From contig OX578284.1 of assembly GCA_951217055.1 (NCBI GenBank), positions 40,637,467-40,701,466 on the forward strand: a stretch of DNA of 64,000 nt. Direction: 5' to 3'. The translations under genes were made by a program, and so were the position numbers. The stretch's first letter is position 1. Each line of letters opens with the position of its first letter. The notes under the pieces were generated by a model. The model was not told where the DNA came from, made no database searches, and was given only the letters and a program-made list of their open reading frames with translations. This DNA is from Gerris lacustris (lineage: Eukaryota; Arthropoda; Insecta; Hemiptera; Gerridae). This document shows positions 46,496-57,170 of the stretch, piece by piece.

Positions 46496-46685
46496 TTTTG
46501 ACTTAAGAATCTTAAAACGTGGATATTCCTCAAAATGTCTACGTTTTAAGATTCTTAACTCCAATTTACAATTTTGCTTCTTTCTCTGACAACAAATCTA
46601 TCACTTAATTTAACCAATTTCAGACTCCTGGCGTCTTTCTAATTTTTGACTTAAGAATCTTAAAACGTGGATATTCATCAAAATA
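46425..46685. repeat. Direct duplication, about 155 bp, with an internal palindrome
   Basis: TTTGACTTAAGAATCTTAAA then ACGTGGATATTC occurs at about 46497 and 46646. TTACAATTT, TTCTTTCTCT and TCACTTAATTTAA segments precede each copy. Between the two, ACGTTTTAAGATTCTTAA (about 46542-46559) is the reverse complement of the shared motif, giving an 18-bp stem. Confidence 0.75.
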
Positions 46686-46689
46686 TCAA

Positions 46690-47092
46690 ATTATAATTTC
46701 CGTATCCTTGCAATATACGTCAGTTCCATCATATATTCAGTTAATGGGTTGTTTATAAAGCTCAGCTAATGGGTTCATCATATATACATCATATAAAAAC
46801 ATGTCATCCATAAAATACGCCAAGCCCTTTGGCATAGACCTAGGTCCTCCACGGGATGTTGAGCCACAGAGTTAGTGAGTTAGTACAGTGACAATGTCAT
46901 TGATTGTCCAAAATAATGATGATATTATCTATGAGACTTAATATATTTAAACAATAATTAAATACATTAAGCATCAAATTAAATAAATCAATTAATGGCT
47001 ATGTTAATTGTCTGCTGTGTTCACTTACGTATACAACCAATTATTCCTCAAATGACATTTCTGTTTTTGTTTTGTTTTTAATTGATTTTATC
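46690..47092. other. Unassigned DNA left of the LTR element
   Basis: CCTCCACGGGATGTTGAGCC followed by ACAGAGTTAGTGAGTTAGT at about 46845-46885 resembles a LINE 3' end with a simple repeat tail, but no coding part is attached. The base pairs 47093-47097 (ATATC) are the left target duplication of the BEL element. Confidence 0.4.
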
Positions 47093-47097
47093 ATATC

Positions 47098-48188
47098 TGT
47101 CGGGGCACTGACCAAAATAATCCCACTATCCTATCCAGAATAATCCCTATCCTTATTCTTATTTATCGTTATATTAAGCTTATCAACTATTCCCTTATAT
47201 TCTATCATATATATCACTATTTAATCTATTTTATCATGCAAATCTTACCTTATCACTTAACAATTTACACTTATATAGAATCACATTTTAACTTAGTTTT
47301 AAACACATATATCGCCGATTCTACCGCTTCATTTCTTCTTCTACACTCTCTTTTCATTTCTTCTGTCATCAGTTCTACCATAATAGATTCAGGAGTAACA
47401 AGTAAACACCAGTTATTTACGACAACCCACTGTTGCTGCAAGAACTTGTTTACGTCTGAATCTAACCGGCATAACCTTCCCATCCGTTAACCTTCACACC
47501 TTCCTAAACTCAGCGCTGGATGCACCAAGCAGATCGATAGTACTATCGATCTATCGACATCCCGGCAGAGTGCACATCGAAGCTGTCAAGTGACCACTTG
47601 CTTTGACACCTTAGTGAAGTTTTTTCTAAATTATAATATTCAGAGTGAATAAATCTTATACTTACAGTGCTGTTACCAGTTTGTAGACCAGTACAACATC
47701 CTGGTCAACCAACTGGAACACAATACTTCATACATATTTATTTTCAAGCACAGTATTGCACAAAGCATGCTGTGCAACAGGTAATCCTTCTCAGTCTCAC
47801 ACACATATTACATATCACCCCCTTCACCATCATACACCACCTTTAACCGTTACTAACAATAGATGTAAGTCAGTAGATTAGTCTAACACCTTCTGTATTT
47901 TATTTCTGGGTTTATTTTCCTCTTATCTTATCTAGTCCCCCTGGGTTCCCTGCTTGGGTTTATTTATTTCCGATTGTTTTATATATCTATTATTATTCAT
48001 TGCTTATTATAATTATTTATTATTATGTCAACTTAATAAATAGGATTATTATTATACTATCATTTACTCAAGTTACTATCCCTGCTACCTACCCTATTAT
48101 ACTCATCCTTTTCCAAACCTTTTACATTTCAGCGAATAATAGTCACTTTGGTACTGCACGCCACAGTTTACCTGTCGTGCACCCAACA
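47098..48188 (+). repeat. 5' LTR of the BEL/Pao element
   Basis: Starts TGTCGGGGCACTGACC and ends CGTGCACCCAACA, so it has the usual TG...CA ends. It contains a 20-bp perfect palindrome, GATCGATAGTACTATCGATC, at 47532-47551, and AATAAA at about 47648, a plausible polyadenylation signal. As the 5' copy it should carry the promoter. I cannot place the transcription start. The frames at 47236-47490 and 47271-47483 (and their exact copies in the 3' LTR) are not conserved genes but repeat passengers. Confidence 0.97.
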
Positions 48189-48793
48189 TATTGGTCCTTT
48201 GTTTGCCGGATACCTGTTTCATTTATCATCTATTTTATTTCATCTACTCAGCCATCTCAACTTTACATTTTGATTTCACTCTTCTTCTTTCAGCGACACT
48301 TCACATCAGCGATTACTTTGCATACTTATGCAAATCTTATAGACTTGCACTCAGTCTATTGTTCCTGTTGACTATTTATAAGTTTCACAACTGAAGCTAT
48401 ATTTGCCAGGACATTCACTTTTGAGCATTGCAGTCTGATAGACTTACAGTCTCAGGCTTGCCCAGCGATTATCCCCTATTACATAGGTGATAAATTTATT
48501 GTACCTAATTATTATTTAATTTATCTAGTACAATACTACTTCAGCGTTTTATTTTGAACTTTATTATTTTAATTAATTTAGTCAGCGATCAGCGATTGTA
48601 CAGCCGGATACTCCTGCTCTACCTTATTATTTATATTTTTACTTATCTTTTACACGTGTATTTATATATCTATTTTTTGTTATTGTTACTTCAGCGTCAC
48701 CACAGGTTTCTTTTAAATTGTTTGTACCTGTACAATTCTTTGTTAAATTTTGTTAGCATTTTATTTATTTATTTATTTATTTAAATTTAAATC
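48189..48793 (+). promoter_or_regulatory. BEL leader with primer-binding region
   Basis: Non-coding leader between the 5' LTR and the Gag-Pol start. TATTGGTCCTTTGTTTGCCG directly follows the LTR and is where the tRNA primer-binding site should be; the matching tRNA was not identified. CAGCGA or CAGCGT words recur at about 48291, 48307, 48460, 48542, 48582, 48589 and 48692. Short T-rich upstream frames are present but have no domain. Confidence 0.7.
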
Positions 48794-51700
48794 ATGATGC
48801 CTTCTGATGAGGAAGATCCGACTAGTATGGCAACACCTTACCGTCGGAGAATGAACACCTTGGTGGCCGACTTACACGAAATAAGAGATCAGGGTAACCT
48901 CGCAGAGATCAGCAGTGATCCTAAAGCACTTGCCAAGTTCAAGGGTATGTATCTAACTTTAACTAGTACTTACGATAAATTAGAACAAACTTATGATGAC
49001 CTTTGTGATCTTATTGATGAAAATGGTAAGTACCTATTAAGCGATAAGGATACAGCCTTAAGAGCGAGGGGTAAACGTTACTTACATGAATGTCACACGA
49101 CATGGACTACGTTCGACGAAAATGCTAAAAGGCAATCAACCACTCCTAATGTGACATTCACGGGTGCATCTAAACCTAAATTACCCACCTTGGATTTACC
49201 CTATTTCGATGGTGAAAGAACGAAGTGGCCTCGGTTTAAGGACACGTTTACAAGCATGATAATGGAGGAGTTACAGTTAAGCAATATCGATCGATTTCAT
49301 TATCTAGTGCGCTGTCTTAAGGGCAAAGCAGCAGCTATAATAGCACATGTTCCGGTAGCTGATGACACTTTCGCTATAGCTTGGGACCTGTTAAAAGAGG
49401 CTTATGACAACAAGCGTTTGTTGGCAGCTGCTCATCTAGATAGGTTACTAGATATGAAACCTCTTTCTCAGAAGCCTTCTGCTGAAGTCCTAGGTGACAC
49501 TGTAGCTCGGATAGCGGAAACTGTTGCTGCGTTCAAACTTATTGGTGTTCCTAATAAAGAGGAATTTATGTACTTTCACATAGCGCGACGGTGTTTAGAC
49601 GTACACACTCGGGAGGAGTTTGAGCGTCAAAATAGTGAAGAATTTCCAACTTTTGATATCCTTATCAGATTTCTTCGCTCTCGCTGCGTAGCCTCAGAAT
49701 TAGCCGTAGGATTAGCCAGAGTAACTACTGCTCAGGACATAGCTAATACCAAGAGAACTCCGAGGTATGCTAGACGTTTTGGGAGTTCAAGCGGTGGTCA
49801 GCTAGCCTTAGTGAGCAACACTCGTCTCACCACTCCGGACAATTCTTCTGCAGCTTCCAGTTCATCTCCAGCTAGAACTAAGATTAAGTGCCACATCTGC
49901 AAGGACTATCATTCCTTAATGAATTGCGTAAAGTTCGCCTCAGCAACCGTCAGTGAGAGATATGAGCTTCTTAAGTCCTGGAGGGGCTGTAAAAATTGTT
50001 TGCTATTAGGACATGCTACAAATGCATGCAATTCAAAATACCGTTGCCGTTACTGTCATGGTAAACACCATAGTATGCTGCATAACCTGCCTCAGAAAGA
50101 GCAGTCTCAAGACCCACCCGCTCTCGCTCTTCATACTAACACTCGTAAGGACTTAGAAGTCATGTTAGGAACAGCGGAGTGTTTAATAAAAGCTAGCGAT
50201 GGACGAGAGGAGAAGATCCGCTTAGTTATCGACTCAGGTAGTCACTTTTCCTTTGTCACCAGAGAAGTTGCTAATGCGCTAGGACTTAAAATCGATAAGC
50301 ATTCCTCAAGCATCTGGGGTATAGGTGACACTCCGTTTAAAGGCTTTAAAGGCAGAACTTCATGCACCATTTCACCGCTTAAATCTTCACAAATAAGTCT
50401 TACCACCACCGCTATTGTTGTAGACACTATAACATCACCTCTTCCTGGATTTACTTCATCACCAGAGATGTGGAAACCATTTTTGTCGTACCCTCTGGCT
50501 GATAAAGACTTTTGGACTTCCAGGCCAATCGATTTCCTCATAGGCTGTGATCTATTTAGTGACATCATCACAGGAGAAATCATCACTGTCACTAGCGACT
50601 TGCCTCGATTATTGGGAACCATCTTCGGGTATTCTGTTATCGGTAGAGTTCGAGAAGCTTCCAACGCTACCTCACTCCACGCTCTTCATGCTGTACCAGA
50701 CAACAGCGCTTTAGACCTGCTGCAGCAGGATCTTCTTAAGTTCTGGGAGTTGGAAGAGCCGCCTACAGCTAAGATTCAGGACCCGGAAGAACAGCATTGC
50801 GAGCAGTTATTTCGAGACACCCACTATCGTCTTCCGGATGGTAGATACGTTGTCCGATTACCTTTCCGTTTGCCGAACCCACAGATCGTAGGCACTCGAG
50901 GCATGGCTCTACGGCGCCTCGAGCATCTCGAGTCCAAATTGGCTCGAAATTCAAACTTAAAATCTAAATACGACGACTTCATGAAAGAGTACATTGACCT
51001 GAATCACATGGAAGTCGCCTCTCAACCTGGTCATGTATTTATCCCACACCACTGTGTGGTCAAGAATGTTGACGACGATATTAAAATTCGAGTAGTATTC
51101 GATGCTGCTGCTCGAACTTCTTCAGGTTCTCTCAATGATTCACTTCTCGTAGGACCGAAGCTTCAAAGCAACCTAGCTATGATTTTACTTAACTTCCGTC
51201 GTTATGCCTACGTCTTTACAGCCGACGCCGTGAAGATGTTTCGCCAAATACTGGTCCACCCCGAGGACAGGGGATACCAGCACATATTATGGAGGTTCGA
51301 TCCAGCTGAAGCCGTTCAAGATTACGAACTTATGACTGTGTCTTATGGTCAAGCATGCGCACCCTATCTTGCCTTAAGAGTTCTTCTCCAGCTTGTCAAA
51401 GACGAAGGGCACGATTTTCCACTAGCATCTACTGCCCTATTGGACGATACTTATATCGACGATGTAGTCACAGGAGCACCGACACTGCAAGAAGCATTAG
51501 AGTTGCAGCATCAGTTAGTTACCTTGCTCGGTAAAGGAGGCTTCAGTTTAAGCAAGTGGTCGTCCAATAATCCCGATATCCTAGCTGCATGTCGCCAAGA
51601 AGACCCTGCTGGCACATTACCAATCGACCAAAACATTCCATTGCAATCTGAGGATGAGAGCAATGTTAAGATTCTGGGAATGCAATGGTCTCCTCAAGCT

Positions 51701-54058
51701 GATATCTTCACATATAAGATTGCGATGCCTAGGGATGTGTGCAGCAAGCGCGGTGTGCTATCAGCCATATCCAAGATATATGACCCCCTTGGGTATTTGG
51801 GCCCTACGGTGGTGCTAGTTAAGGAACTTATTCAGGAGGCCTGGAAACGACAGCTTTCATGGGACCAGGAACTACCTCCGGACCTACGAACAAGGTGGAC
51901 ATCCTTCACTGCGCAACTACCAGCGTTAGAGCGAATTAGGGTTCCTCGTTGGGTAGTGCCAAACGATGGACCCTACGATGTACTTATCTTTGCCGACGCT
52001 TCGGAAAAGGCATATTGTGCAGCAGCATACCTCAGATCTGTCAAAGATGATATGCCACAGATGCACCTTATAATGGCAAAGACGAAATTGGCGCCTGTGA
52101 AGTTCACAACCGTTCCGAGGCTCGAGCTTTGCGCTGCTTTGCTAGCTGCACGTGTATGGCAAAGTATACAACCATTCTGCCAGAAGCTGTCTGTGCCTCC
52201 AAGCGTATACTTCTTTTCAGACAGCATGGTAGTACTATCTTGGCTCACTACACCTTACCATCTGCTAAAAACATTTGTCGCTAATAGGGTCGTACAAATC
52301 CGAGACTTAACCTCCGGAGGAAAATGGAGCCACGTTGTCTCAGCGGATAATCCAAGTGACTTGGGATCAAGAGGAGTACCAGCCACCGATTTAATAGACT
52401 GTGCTCTTTGGTTTACCGGACCAGAGTGGGCTTTGTTCGAGCCTTCCTCCTGGCCAGCCAGTGCCAGTAGCCCTTCTTCCAACATACCGGAGCTTAAAGC
52501 CTCACCACCAAGAGCAGTTCTTGCAGCTATTAGCGTCGATCCCCCGTTACTCAACCTTCTTCAGTCTCATTCCAGCTTAAGTAAGCTGCTTAGAGTATTG
52601 GCTTACATTTTAAGATTTGTAGACCATTTAAAGGCCATCGCGTTGAAGCCAGCTACCACGAAAACCGTTCAACTATGGGAAATTCGCCGAGCGACACTTG
52701 TAGCAGTTAAGATTACTCAGCGTCAAGAGTTTTTTAATAATAAAACTCCATCTGAGAATTCAATTCCGAAACACTTATTTAGCTTACACCCTTTCCTGGA
52801 TGACTCAGGAGTTCTGTTGGTAGGCGGTCGCCTCCGCAACTCCAATTTACCATATGAAACCCGACATCCAATGCTATTACCTCCCAAAACTCATTTGACA
52901 AAACTCATCAGCGACAAATATCATCGTCAGACTCTTCATGCCGGACCGTCACTTCTTTTAGCAGCCCTCCGATGGGATTTTTGGATTCCCAACGCACGTA
53001 ACACAATTAGAGCAATTACTAGGAAGTGCGTCACCTGTCGAAAACATGATGCGAAACCCCTCCAACCTTCAATGGGAGATCTACCAGCCGCCCGTTTTCA
53101 GGACAACCATCCCTTCCTGCATGTTGGTGTAGATTATGCAGGTCCTTTCAGCATACGAGACTCCCTGCGACGAAAGTCGTTAACCTCCAAGGCTTACCTA
53201 TGCCTCTTCGTTTGTTTGAGCACCAAGGCATTGCATTTGGAGCTGGTGTCCTCTTTAAGTACAACATCCTTTCTAGCATGTTTCGACAGGTTTGTGGGTC
53301 GTCGTGGAAAGCCCGTTAAAATCTTCAGCGACAACGGCACTAACTTCATTGGAGCTGCGCATCAAATGAAGGATTTCTTTGCCTGGATCCGTTCCCAAGT
53401 TACTAAAGATGCTATCCAAGAGTATGTTGTCCAAAAGGATATTGAATGGTCGTTCATACCTCCCCGAGCGCCAGCTTTTGGAGGAATTTGGGAGGCAGGA
53501 GTCAAATCCGTAAAGCGATTGATGCAGAGTGTATACGGTGACAACGTTTTCACATTTGAGGAATTGGCCACGCTTTTGATCAACATCGAAGCCATCCTCA
53601 ATTCACGTCCTTTGTGTCCTATGTCCAGTGATCCTCATGATCTTTCCTACTTGACACCAGGACACTTTCTCATTGGGATGCCGCTTACATCAGTTCCCGA
53701 ACCTTCTCTTCTCGACGTTTCCGAGAACAGGCTTACTCGTTGGCAGGCTGTTGCCAAGAAATCTCAGCATTTCTGGCAGCGCTGGCGTCGCGAGTATTTA
53801 ACCACGCTCCAGGAAAGGACGAAATGGCGAGCTGCAGGGTATAATCTCCAAGTTGGCGATCTTGTCTTGTTGAAAGATGATGGAGTTCCCAGGTTGCACT
53901 GGCCGTTGGGCAGAGTCCTCCGAGTCTTCCCAGGCAACGACGGCGTTGTACGAGTTGCTGAAGTTAAGACCAGCTCATCAGTTTTACGGAGACCCTGCAA
54001 CAAACTTATTCCGTTATTTCTTCCCGAATCCATTTCAGCACCTTCAAATCCTATTTGA
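48794..54058 (+). CDS. BEL/Pao Gag-Pol polyprotein
   Basis: A single intact 1754-residue frame. It would be cut into capsid-like Gag, protease, reverse transcriptase/RNase H and integrase, which copy the element's RNA into DNA and insert it. Residues 130-290: Gag region of DUF1759 type (LPYFDGERTKWPRFKDTF). Residues 366-428: Cys/His knuckles (CHICKDYHS and CRYCHGKHH). Protease: VIDSG with Asp480. Reverse transcriptase: Asp811 in VFTADAVKMF and YIDD at 887-890. RNase H: Asp1068, Glu1111 and Asp1143. Integrase: His/Cys zinc site with CVTC at 1412-1415, then catalytic Asp1447 (VGVDYAGPF), Asp1513 (FSDNGTNF) and Glu1567 (GGIWEAGV). C-terminal part (about 1645-1745): DUF5641-like with VGDLVLLKDD. 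Length and order are typical of BEL/Pao. The start is one of two adjacent ATGs (48794 and 48797); I chose the first. All catalytic residues that I can see are present. Confidence 0.97.
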   Translation: MMPSDEEDPTSMATPYRRRMNTLVADLHEIRDQGNLAEISSDPKALAKFKGMYLTLTSTYDKLEQTYDDLCDLIDENGKYLLSDKDTALRARGKRYLHECHTTWTTFDENAKRQSTTPNVTFTGASKPKLPTLDLPYFDGERTKWPRFKDTFTSMIMEELQLSNIDRFHYLVRCLKGKAAAIIAHVPVADDTFAIAWDLLKEAYDNKRLLAAAHLDRLLDMKPLSQKPSAEVLGDTVARIAETVAAFKLIGVPNKEEFMYFHIARRCLDVHTREEFERQNSEEFPTFDILIRFLRSRCVASELAVGLARVTTAQDIANTKRTPRYARRFGSSSGGQLALVSNTRLTTPDNSSAASSSSPARTKIKCHICKDYHSLMNCVKFASATVSERYELLKSWRGCKNCLLLGHATNACNSKYRCRYCHGKHHSMLHNLPQKEQSQDPPALALHTNTRKDLEVMLGTAECLIKASDGREEKIRLVIDSGSHFSFVTREVANALGLKIDKHSSSIWGIGDTPFKGFKGRTSCTISPLKSSQISLTTTAIVVDTITSPLPGFTSSPEMWKPFLSYPLADKDFWTSRPIDFLIGCDLFSDIITGEIITVTSDLPRLLGTIFGYSVIGRVREASNATSLHALHAVPDNSALDLLQQDLLKFWELEEPPTAKIQDPEEQHCEQLFRDTHYRLPDGRYVVRLPFRLPNPQIVGTRGMALRRLEHLESKLARNSNLKSKYDDFMKEYIDLNHMEVASQPGHVFIPHHCVVKNVDDDIKIRVVFDAAARTSSGSLNDSLLVGPKLQSNLAMILLNFRRYAYVFTADAVKMFRQILVHPEDRGYQHILWRFDPAEAVQDYELMTVSYGQACAPYLALRVLLQLVKDEGHDFPLASTALLDDTYIDDVVTGAPTLQEALELQHQLVTLLGKGGFSLSKWSSNNPDILAACRQEDPAGTLPIDQNIPLQSEDESNVKILGMQWSPQADIFTYKIAMPRDVCSKRGVLSAISKIYDPLGYLGPTVVLVKELIQEAWKRQLSWDQELPPDLRTRWTSFTAQLPALERIRVPRWVVPNDGPYDVLIFADASEKAYCAAAYLRSVKDDMPQMHLIMAKTKLAPVKFTTVPRLELCAALLAARVWQSIQPFCQKLSVPPSVYFFSDSMVVLSWLTTPYHLLKTFVANRVVQIRDLTSGGKWSHVVSADNPSDLGSRGVPATDLIDCALWFTGPEWALFEPSSWPASASSPSSNIPELKASPPRAVLAAISVDPPLLNLLQSHSSLSKLLRVLAYILRFVDHLKAIALKPATTKTVQLWEIRRATLVAVKITQRQEFFNNKTPSENSIPKHLFSLHPFLDDSGVLLVGGRLRNSNLPYETRHPMLLPPKTHLTKLISDKYHRQTLHAGPSLLLAALRWDFWIPNARNTIRAITRKCVTCRKHDAKPLQPSMGDLPAARFQDNHPFLHVGVDYAGPFSIRDSLRRKSLTSKAYLCLFVCLSTKALHLELVSSLSTTSFLACFDRFVGRRGKPVKIFSDNGTNFIGAAHQMKDFFAWIRSQVTKDAIQEYVVQKDIEWSFIPPRAPAFGGIWEAGVKSVKRLMQSVYGDNVFTFEELATLLINIEAILNSRPLCPMSSDPHDLSYLTPGHFLIGMPLTSVPEPSLLDVSENRLTRWQAVAKKSQHFWQRWRREYLTTLQERTKWRAAGYNLQVGDLVLLKDDGVPRLHWPLGRVLRVFPGNDGVVRVAEVKTSSSVLRRPCNKLIPLFLPESISAPSNPI

Positions 54059-54092
54059 AAATTTTCTTTGACGTAAATTTTGGTAGGCGGTA

Positions 54093-55183
54093 TGTCGGGG
54101 CACTGACCAAAATAATCCCACTATCCTATCCAGAATAATCCCTATCCTTATTCTTATTTATCGTTATATTAAGCTTATCAACTATTCCCTTATATTCTAT
54201 CATATATATCACTATTTAATCTATTTTATCATGCAAATCTTACCTTATCACTTAACAATTTACACTTATATAGAATCACATTTTAACTTAGTTTTAAACA
54301 CATATATCGCCGATTCTACCGCTTCATTTCTTCTTCTACACTCTCTTTTCATTTCTTCTGTCATCAGTTCTACCATAATAGATTCAGGAGTAACAAGTAA
54401 ACACCAGTTATTTACGACAACCCACTGTTGCTGCAAGAACTTGTTTACGTCTGAATCTAACCGGCATAACCTTCCCATCCGTTAACCTTCACACCTTCCT
54501 AAACTCAGCGCTGGATGCACCAAGCAGATCGATAGTACTATCGATCTATCGACATCCCGGCAGAGTGCACATCGAAGCTGTCAAGTGACCACTTGCTTTG
54601 ACACCTTAGTGAAGTTTTTTCTAAATTATAATATTCAGAGTGAATAAATCTTATACTTACAGTGCTGTTACCAGTTTGTAGACCAGTACAACATCCTGGT
54701 CAACCAACTGGAACACAATACTTCATACATATTTATTTTCAAGCACAGTATTGCACAAAGCATGCTGTGCAACAGGTAATCCTTCTCAGTCTCACACACA
54801 TATTACATATCACCCCCTTCACCATCATACACCACCTTTAACCGTTACTAACAATAGATGTAAGTCAGTAGATTAGTCTAACACCTTCTGTATTTTATTT
54901 CTGGGTTTATTTTCCTCTTATCTTATCTAGTCCCCCTGGGTTCCCTGCTTGGGTTTATTTATTTCCGATTGTTTTATATATCTATTATTATTCATTGCTT
55001 ATTATAATTATTTATTATTATGTCAACTTAATAAATAGGATTATTATTATACTATCATTTACTCAAGTTACTATCCCTGCTACCTACCCTATTATACTCA
55101 TCCTTTTCCAAACCTTTTACATTTCAGCGAATAATAGTCACTTTGGTACTGCACGCCACAGTTTACCTGTCGTGCACCCAACA
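54093..55183 (+). repeat. 3' LTR of the BEL/Pao element
   Basis: The same 1091 bp as the 5' LTR. I found no difference on reading both through. Its palindrome lies at 54527-54546 and AATAAA at about 54643. The right target duplication ATATC follows at 55184-55188. Confidence 0.97.
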
Positions 55184-55188
55184 ATATC

Positions 55189-55890
55189 TGATATGAATTT
55201 TCAATTAACGGTTACAAAATTGTTGGTAGTGGCCATTTTATTTAAGTGATTGAACTTTTTGACATGGTAGATTTAAACCTGAATCAAGATGTCATTAGCA
55301 TAAAATCCATTACTACCAGAGTGTGAGTTAAGTTGCATTTTAACCGCTGCAGCTGCATATACCCACGAATAATTTCTTCCTTTTTTTTATCATTTTAGTT
55401 TTGTTAATATATCAGATGTTTTTTCAGATACGTGACACATAATTTCTGTTTTTAATTCCCCCTCTATAATACGGAAGATTTTACAATTTATAATTTTTTT
55501 AAGAAGTATCTAAATTAAAGGTTTTTAATTTCATCACGCTATATGGCTAATGACTATTAATTTATGTATCGTGCAATCCCTCATTGATTAAATAATCAAT
55601 GAGCGAATATAAATGTATTCGCAATTTGCATTGATTTAGAGATTATAGATGTCTACAGCGTAATTAATTTTAGTTTTTTTTTTGTTGTTTATGATAATCG
55701 TATATTATAATTAATAAATATCAATCGTGTTATGTACTATAGTATTTTAATTTTCAATTTTATAAGTGTTCGTGACTGTGAAATGTTGTTAAACTAAACC
55801 ATTAAGATAGTTCGTTTTAATGGCAATCCATGTCTAAAAGATTTAAATCATTAATATTATTATTGTAATTATAAATACAAATGTATTTTA
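55189..55890. other. AT-rich DNA right of the LTR element
   Basis: No gene or repeat is recognised. Confidence 0.5.
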
Positions 55891-56095
55891 GCTCCGGGGA
55901 TCGAACCACTAATCATTTTCTGTCTTTAATCACTCAGCTAAGACTGATTATTGGTTAACTATCAGTCGGGATCGAACCACGGATCCTTCTCTTTTTGTAT
56001 AGCCACTCAGCTTCTACTGATTAGTTAGATATTAATCGGGATCGAACCCCGGATCATTTCTTTGACCACTCAGCTGATGATTGGTTAACTATTAA
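55891..56095 (-). repeat. Three tandem tRNA-like units
   Basis: On the minus strand each roughly 65-75 bp unit carries AGCTGAGTGGT or a variant (like the D-arm/A box of tRNA-Ser or tRNA-Leu). It is followed about 25-30 bp later by GGTTCGATCCC (a perfect B box in the units at about 55965-55985 and 56035-56050). The spacing is shorter than in a real tRNA and the anticodon arm is not recognisable, so these are tRNA-derived, not functional tRNAs. The end of the third unit continues directly into the 145-bp satellite. Confidence 0.65.
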
Positions 56096-56660
56096 GGCAC
56101 GTTGTGATTGGTAGGACTGTTGTGATTATTGCGGAATTATAGCAGGGCTTAGTATTGCTTTATATGATTTAGTTTCCTTGGAACGATTATCGCTAGAGTC
56201 GTTAGCGTAGGCCGTCTGCTGATGATTGTTTAACTATTAAGTCACATTGTGATTTGGAGTGACTAATGTGATGATGCAGAAATATAGCATGACTTAGTAT
56301 TGCTTTATATGATTTAGTTTCCTTGGAACGATTATCGCTAGAGTCGTTAGCGTAGGCCGTCAGCTGATGATTGGTTAACTACTAAGTCACGTTGTGATTG
56401 GAGTGACAGATGTGCTGATGGCAGAAATATAGCAAGGCTTAGTATTGCTTTATATGATTTAGTTTCCTTGGAACGATTATCGCTAGAGTCGTTAGCGTTG
56501 GTCGTCAGCTGATGATTGGTTAACTATTAAGTCACGTTGTGATTGGAGTGACTGATGTGATGATGGCAGAAATATATCATGGCTTAGTATTGCTTTATAC
56601 GATTATCGCTAGAGTCGCTAGCATCGATTGCGGGGGTCTAATCCCTAATTAGATATATTT
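56091..56660. repeat. 145-bp satellite, 4 copies
   Basis: CACGTTGTGATT-type sequence recurs at 56098, 56243, 56388 and 56533, exactly 145 bp apart. Each unit has TTAGTATTGCTTTATATGAT, TTCCTTGGAACGATTATCGC, GAGTCGTTAGCGTAGGCCGT and CAGCTGATGATTGGTTAACT. The last of these also ends the tRNA-like unit upstream. The final copy lacks the TTAGTTTCCTTGGAA segment. Confidence 0.95.
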
Positions 56661-56664
56661 GTAG

Positions 56665-57000
56665 ACGTGCAGTAGTTATTAAACTGTATGGAGTGTTGCT
56701 CGTGGTTTTATGAAATATGTCCCAGCCAAAACTTAAATTTTCTTTCGAAGAAATACTCGAAAGCTGGCACATCCACCTTTACATTTAAACTACTTAATGT
56801 TAGCATATTAAATTTAAACCTGTTTAGCGAAATAGTAAGTCGTTTTTAAACTAACCTGTCTTATTTTATTCTGATTTTTAACAAATTTGGCATATAGATC
56901 TAGAATGTTATCGGCTCTTTAGAGTATTTTAAGTTCAATCAACAAATTGGAATATCAATTCAAAATTGCTTTGAATTGGACTATTCTTCTGTACTTTTTT
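56665..57000. other. AT-rich DNA, nothing recognised
   Basis: No gene or repeat is assigned. Confidence 0.5.
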
Positions 57001-57004
57001 AAAT

Positions 57005-57170
57005 TTTTTAAAAGTGTGTCCTCAGAGTTGCAATGATAAGCACTTCCCACGCAGGAGGTTCGGGATTTGATTCCCAACTCCTCCTAGGCTAAACGACTTA
57101 CGCCCAGTTTTCACTCATCATAGTGATATAAGTAGTAGCTTCTTATTTGAACTAGCTTATATCTTGTTGT
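57005..57170 (+). mobile_element. Possible tRNA-derived SINE fragment
   Basis: CAGAGTTGCAATGATAAGCA (A-box-like) is followed by GGTTCGGGATTTGATTCCCA (B-box-like, with an insertion), then a TTTCACTCATCATAGTGATA segment. It is weaker than the SINE at 33811. Confidence 0.4.

Larger units (their letters stand above)
47098..55183 (+). mobile_element. Complete BEL/Pao LTR retrotransposon
   Basis: An 8086-bp element bounded by a 5-bp target duplication, ATATC (47093-47097 and 55184-55188). It consists of two 1091-bp LTRs, a leader of about 605 bp, one Gag-Pol frame and a short 3' segment ending in TTTTGGTAGGCGGTA, a likely polypurine tract, just before the 3' LTR. The domain content and order (gag, protease, reverse transcriptase, RNase H, integrase) place it in BEL/Pao. 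No envelope frame is present. LTRs that look identical by eye plus an intact frame indicate a recent insertion. Confidence 0.97.

Noticed and set aside
47236..47490. Small open frames in the LTRs (47236-47490, 47271-47483 and copies at 54231-54485, 54266-54478)
   Set aside because: They lie inside LTRs, have no domain, and duplicate simply because the LTRs do.
50242..53601. Minus-strand frames across the Gag-Pol region
   Set aside because: Antisense shadows of the 1754-codon frame; none has a domain.
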